From positions 1 to 9,200 of the forward strand of contig JAFPPJ010000442.1 in the NCBI GenBank assembly GCA_017410745.1: 9,200 nucleotides of DNA, read 5' to 3'. Below, one piece after another: positions 6,391 to 9,200 of the stretch (its first letter is position 1; each line of letters begins with the position of its first letter). The notes below the pieces were generated by a model that was not told the origin of the DNA, did no database searches, and saw nothing but the letters and a program-made list of their open reading frames with translations. The position numbers were made by a program, and so were the translations under genes. The DNA is from Oscillospiraceae bacterium (GTDB lineage Bacteria > Bacillota > Clostridia > Oscillospirales > Ruminococcaceae).

Positions 6391-8373
6391 TCATATTATT
6401 CCTCTGCGGTAAAGGCCGTTGGTATAGCCCTTTCCCGTAAGGCTCTCACGCCTGTGGAAACGCCCGACAGCTTCTCTCGGGTCATCGCACAGTGCTATCT
6501 CTGCAATGCTCACCCCGAACTGATCGAAGGACGATATCACGTCAAGAGTATCACAGTTGAGTATCTCCGCATAATGCCCCCATATCTTCACAGGGAACGT
6601 TCTGCCTGTACGGTCTGTGAGCTTTGACGCCTGCGGCACGTTCCTTACCGTCATCAGCGGAAGTCTGCCGTATGCGATGATGCCGCATGGTATCGGCTTT
6701 GTCATCGCCGTTATCTGCTCACGTCTGAGCTCAAACGAGAGTACCGCATCCTCAAGCCCTGCCTTGGCAAGTTCATTGAGTGCGGCAGAATTCGTTATAT
6801 TGAGGCCGCTCCCTCCGTGTATATGTATGCCGTCAAATCTGCGCAGTATGCCAAGATGGGTGAAATTGTCCGCATGGAAATGAGTATATCCCATCCCGAC
6901 TGCCGCTTCTATACTGTCCAAGAGTTCCTTCTCATCTACAACTACAGATGGCAGCGAAACGGACACCCTTTCATTAAAGGGCACTCCCGACAGCATCATA
7001 TATATAGGTGCTATCAGCATATCCGCATCTATATCCAGCTCATCCCTGCGTGAAATCCTTACTCTGAGAGAAGTGCCTGTCTGAGCACATCCCTTTACTT
7101 CCGGCATCACATATGGTTTTGTATCGTAATGCGGCGTGTTCTGCTCCGTTATGAGTTTGTCGGCAGTTTCGCACATCTCCCTGCGGAGTCTGTTGAGTTC
7201 TGCTGCACTCACCGCAAGACCCGGTTCTATATCCGCATCTGTCCCGCAGTATCTGTATACTGTATCACCGAGCTTCGCAAAGCTCTTCTCCGCATCCTCT
7301 GCGGATATCTCCCGTTTCATCGCCTTTTCAGGGATATCCCCGTACACATCGCCCTCTACGCCGCCGCACTCAAAATGTGCCCTGATCGGTTCACCGCTGT
7401 GACAGGCAAGTGTAAAGTGTATGTCATGACACTTGCGTTCGCTCTTATACAGTCCCTTTAATACGGGAAGGACATTTTCCGCAGCCTTCACATCCTCATA
7501 TGTGCGGAAGCCGAACATATCTCTGCCCGTCTTGCCCGTAAGATAACCGTCGGTAAAGCCCGACCGTGAAAATACGGATGAAAGTATCTCCATATCCTCG
7601 TTAAGGTCGCCTGTCTTATCTATGGCGTGGCGGAAGGCCGTCACAGCCGCTGCAACATATTCGGGACGCTTCATCCGCCCCTCTATCTTCATGGAGGCGA
7701 CCCCTGCTTTTATAAGCTCATCGGTATGGAAGAGCAGCGACATATCCTTGAGACTCAGCAGATGCTCCATATCATTTCCTTTTTTAAAGGGAAGCCTGCA
7801 CGCCTGCGCACATCTGCCCCTGTTGGCACTGCGCGAACCTATAAGCGCGCTCATATAGCAGTGTCCGGACAGGCACATGCACTGCGCACCGTGTACGAAC
7901 ACTTCTGTCTCTACGCCTGTATCGCATATATCTCGTATATTGTCAAGGGTGAGCTCCCTTGCAGGGACTGTCCTGACAAACCCGAGCTCTGCCGCAAGCA
8001 GCACGGAAAGCGGTGTCTGTATGGTCATCTGCGTAGAAGCGTGCAGAGGCATATCGGGCACGACTGCCCTTGCTATCGCCGCCGCGCCCATATCCTGTAT
8101 TATAAGCCCATCCACACCTGCCTGTGCGGATATGCGCACCTCTTCCGCAAATGCCTCGGTCTCACTGTCAAATACGACAGTGTTCATGGCGCGATAAAGC
8201 TTCACGCCGTGCAGATGACATATCCTTGCAGCTTCATAAAGCTCATCGCTGTCAAAGTTCTGTGCGGAGGCTCTCGCAGAAAAGCTCCTGCCGCCGACAT
8301 ACACAGCGTCTGCACCGCATCTTACAGCTGCGGTGAGTGCTTCCATACTGCCTGCGGGAGCAAGTATCTCCAT
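6391..8373 (-). CDS. U32 family protein, RlhA-like (U32 plus DUF3656), probable RNA hydroxylation factor
   Basis: This is a complete 660-residue protein annotated historically as a U32 peptidase. The U32 signature is clear at 157-175 (E-x-F-x-x-G-A-Q-C-x4-G-x-C-x-M-S). C165, C172, C188 and C192 are candidate iron-sulfur ligands. KIEGRMKRPEY (229-239) and FSRSGFTDGYL (268-278) are further family blocks. Residues about 306-410, ending ELNRLRRE, match DUF3656. The length (660) and DUF3656 match E. coli RlhA (YdcP), which hydroxylates 23S rRNA C2501, better than the shorter TrhP/YegQ, which hydroxylates tRNA U34. The exact substrate here cannot be told. One oddity is that the late block GRLPLMTVRNVP lacks the Cys that many relatives have after the Asn. 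The ATG at 8373 shares one base with the zapA stop (TGATG) and has only a weak GA-rich ribosome binding site, so translation is probably coupled to zapA. Confidence 0.88.
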   Translation of the reverse strand: MEILAPAGSMEALTAAVRCGADAVYVGGRSFSARASAQNFDSDELYEAARICHLHGVKLYRAMNTVVFDSETEAFAEEVRISAQAGVDGLIIQDMGAAAIARAVVPDMPLHASTQMTIQTPLSVLLAAELGFVRTVPARELTLDNIRDICDTGVETEVFVHGAQCMCLSGHCYMSALIGSRSANRGRCAQACRLPFKKGNDMEHLLSLKDMSLLFHTDELIKAGVASMKIEGRMKRPEYVAAAVTAFRHAIDKTGDLNEDMEILSSVFSRSGFTDGYLTGKTGRDMFGFRTYEDVKAAENVLPVLKGLYKSERKCHDIHFTLACHSGEPIRAHFECGGVEGDVYGDIPEKAMKREISAEDAEKSFAKLGDTVYRYCGTDADIEPGLAVSAAELNRLRREMCETADKLITEQNTPHYDTKPYVMPEVKGCAQTGTSLRVRISRRDELDIDADMLIAPIYMMLSGVPFNERVSVSLPSVVVDEKELLDSIEAAVGMGYTHFHADNFTHLGILRRFDGIHIHGGSGLNITNSAALNELAKAGLEDAVLSFELRREQITAMTKPIPCGIIAYGRLPLMTVRNVPQASKLTDRTGRTFPVKIWGHYAEILNCDTLDVISSFDQFGVSIAEIALCDDPREAVGRFHRRESLTGKGYTNGLYRRGII

Positions 8374-9041
8374 CAGTGCTTTCTCTTTCTCTTGCGCCTT
8401 GACGTATTTTCGGGCTTGCCTTCGTCAAGATAGCCTGCTATCTCATCATCTATGGAGTATTCATCCCCGCGGTCGGAGGTCTGTCCATCCTCCGCAGAGC
8501 TTTCCTTGTCTTCTGTGCCGGCAGCCTTATCCTCCGGCTTCTCCCCTGCTGCATCGTTGACAGCGTCCTTGGTCTCCTGCGTGGGAGCCTCGGGCTCGGA
8601 CTTTTCACTTTCCTCGGGCACTTCGCCGAGTACGAGCTGTTCACCCTGGAAAGGAGATCGGTTCTTCTTGAGTTCTGCATTTTCCTTTTCGAGGGCCTTC
8701 ACAGCCTTCTCAAGGAGATTGACAGTAGCCTCGAGAGCCTTTATGCGCTCATTGAGCTTATCCTTTGCGGCTCTGGTCTTGGCAGCATCTGCCACATACG
8801 CCTTTATCTGGCCTCTTATATTGTCTATGGCTTCATTGGCCTTGCGCGCCTCATCAAGAGATGTGAGCGCAGCAATGACAGCCGCATTCTGTATGCCGAA
8901 TGACGGGTTTTCCTTCAGCAGGCTCTTTATCCTGTTGTCGAGATCTGCAGCGGTCTCCTGCAGATATTCCGGTGAATCATCCGTGCGCAGGCTGTAATCC
9001 CTGCCCGCAATACTTACTTTAACGCTGATTATCTGATTCAT
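8373..9041 (-). CDS. zapA: Cell division protein ZapA with long coiled coil and charged tail
   Basis: This is a 222-residue protein. The N-terminal 75 or so residues (MNQIISVKVSIAGRDYSLRT, then PEYLQETAADLDNRI, then AVIAALTSLDEARKA) match ZapA, the cytoplasmic protein that cross-links FtsZ filaments at the division ring. A continuous heptad-like helix follows at about 65-127 (LNERIKALEATVNLLEKAVKALE), the ZapA coiled coil. Residues about 140-213 are a disordered Glu/Asp/Ala/Pro-rich stretch, and the last residues, RRKRKRKH, are strongly basic. Typical ZapA proteins have about 85-130 residues, so the tail is extra. I chose the ATG at 9041 because AAGGGGG (9050-9056) lies 8 nt upstream. An in-frame TTG at 9059 would add six residues but overlaps nothing better. 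The gene heads the operon behind a SigA-type promoter and overlaps the U32 gene by one base. In related Clostridia zapA often follows pheT, which may lie beyond the window edge. Confidence 0.88.
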   Translation of the reverse strand: MNQIISVKVSIAGRDYSLRTDDSPEYLQETAADLDNRIKSLLKENPSFGIQNAAVIAALTSLDEARKANEAIDNIRGQIKAYVADAAKTRAAKDKLNERIKALEATVNLLEKAVKALEKENAELKKNRSPFQGEQLVLGEVPEESEKSEPEAPTQETKDAVNDAAGEKPEDKAAGTEDKESSAEDGQTSDRGDEYSIDDEIAGYLDEGKPENTSRRKRKRKH

Positions 9042-9082
9042 GCACACAGCCCCCTTCAAAGCTTTGATGTACGTTCTATACT

Positions 9083-9111
9083 ATTCTATCATATCTGTCC
9101 GTATTTTTCAA
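9083..9111 (-). promoter_or_regulatory. SigA-type extended -10 promoter for zapA
   Basis: On the minus strand TTGAAA (9106-9111), a 17-bp spacer and TAGAAT (9083-9088) form a good SigA promoter, with TGA directly before the -10 box giving an extended -10. Transcription would begin near 9076 and leave a leader of about 35 nt before the zapA ATG. The promoter lies in AT-rich DNA and shares the 17-bp spacing and extended -10 of the other two promoters in the window. Confidence 0.7.
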
Positions 9112-9163
9112 TAGCAAATTCAAGTTTTTTAGCTTTGATAAAAGCAGACATAACGATGCAGCC

Positions 9164-9176
9164 TGTAAAATTTACA
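9164..9176. promoter_or_regulatory. Short palindrome TGTAAA-A-TTTACA upstream of zapA promoter
   Basis: A 6-bp inverted repeat around a single A lies about 53 bp upstream of the zapA -35 box in an AT-rich, gene-free stretch that runs to the window edge. Its symmetry is that of a dimeric regulator site, but with such base composition it could be chance. No regulator can be named. Nothing else is visible between 9112 and 9200. Confidence 0.2.
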
Positions 9177-9200
9177 AATATTTCATATTTTTCTTCTCAC

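Noticed and set aside
5278..6627. 449-codon open frame on the plus strand
   Set aside because: It is antisense to the PBP gene and runs into the U32 gene. It has no recognisable domain and an odd composition, and it crosses an intergenic gap. It is a shadow of the minus-strand coding.
7627..8433. 268-codon open frame on the plus strand
   Set aside because: It is antisense to the conserved U32 gene and the end of zapA. The Cys- and His-rich composition is what the complement of that gene would give.

Overview
The window looks like chromosomal DNA of a low- to mid-GC anaerobic Firmicute, most probably a Ruminococcus-like member of the Clostridia. The grounds are the protein families present, strong AGGAGG-type ribosome binding sites, and SigA-type promoters in AT-rich gaps. 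This placement is inference from protein style; no rRNA or tRNA gene is present to confirm it. Every supported gene is on the minus strand, so the text below runs in transcription order, from high to low coordinates.

Region 1 (about 9111 down to 3704) is a probable operon for cell envelope growth and division. It contains zapA (an FtsZ-ring stabiliser with unusually long coiled-coil and charged extensions), a U32-family protein of the RlhA type (RNA hydroxylation family, one-base overlap with zapA), a structured 132-bp gap, and a class B penicillin-binding protein (PBP2/MrdA type) with an acidic Tyr/Glu-rich C-terminal tail. A SigA-like promoter precedes zapA, and a strong intrinsic terminator lies about 120 bp after the PBP gene.

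Region 2 (3697 down to 2841) is a two-gene unit. A small protein with a nucleotidyltransferase-like (MNT) fold whose catalytic residues are mostly missing overlaps a HEPN-domain protein. It is driven by a perfect consensus promoter (TTGACA, 17 bp, TATAAT). The pair resembles HEPN/MNT toxin-antitoxin modules, but neither the MNT active site nor a convincing HEPN RNase motif is visible.

Region 3 (2724 down to 1, running off the window) is the start of a type IV pilus assembly operon: an extended -10 promoter, pilC (inner-membrane platform protein), then a gene encoding PilM fused to PilN. The fusion carries the PilN-type INLL sequence as an internal linker between the actin-like domain and a transmembrane segment. 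No pilB, pilT or prepilin gene is in view.

The most unusual features are the PilM-PilN fusion, the HEPN partner with a dead nucleotidyltransferase, the tailed PBP2 and the extended ZapA. There are no mobile elements, CRISPR arrays, or tRNA or rRNA genes.
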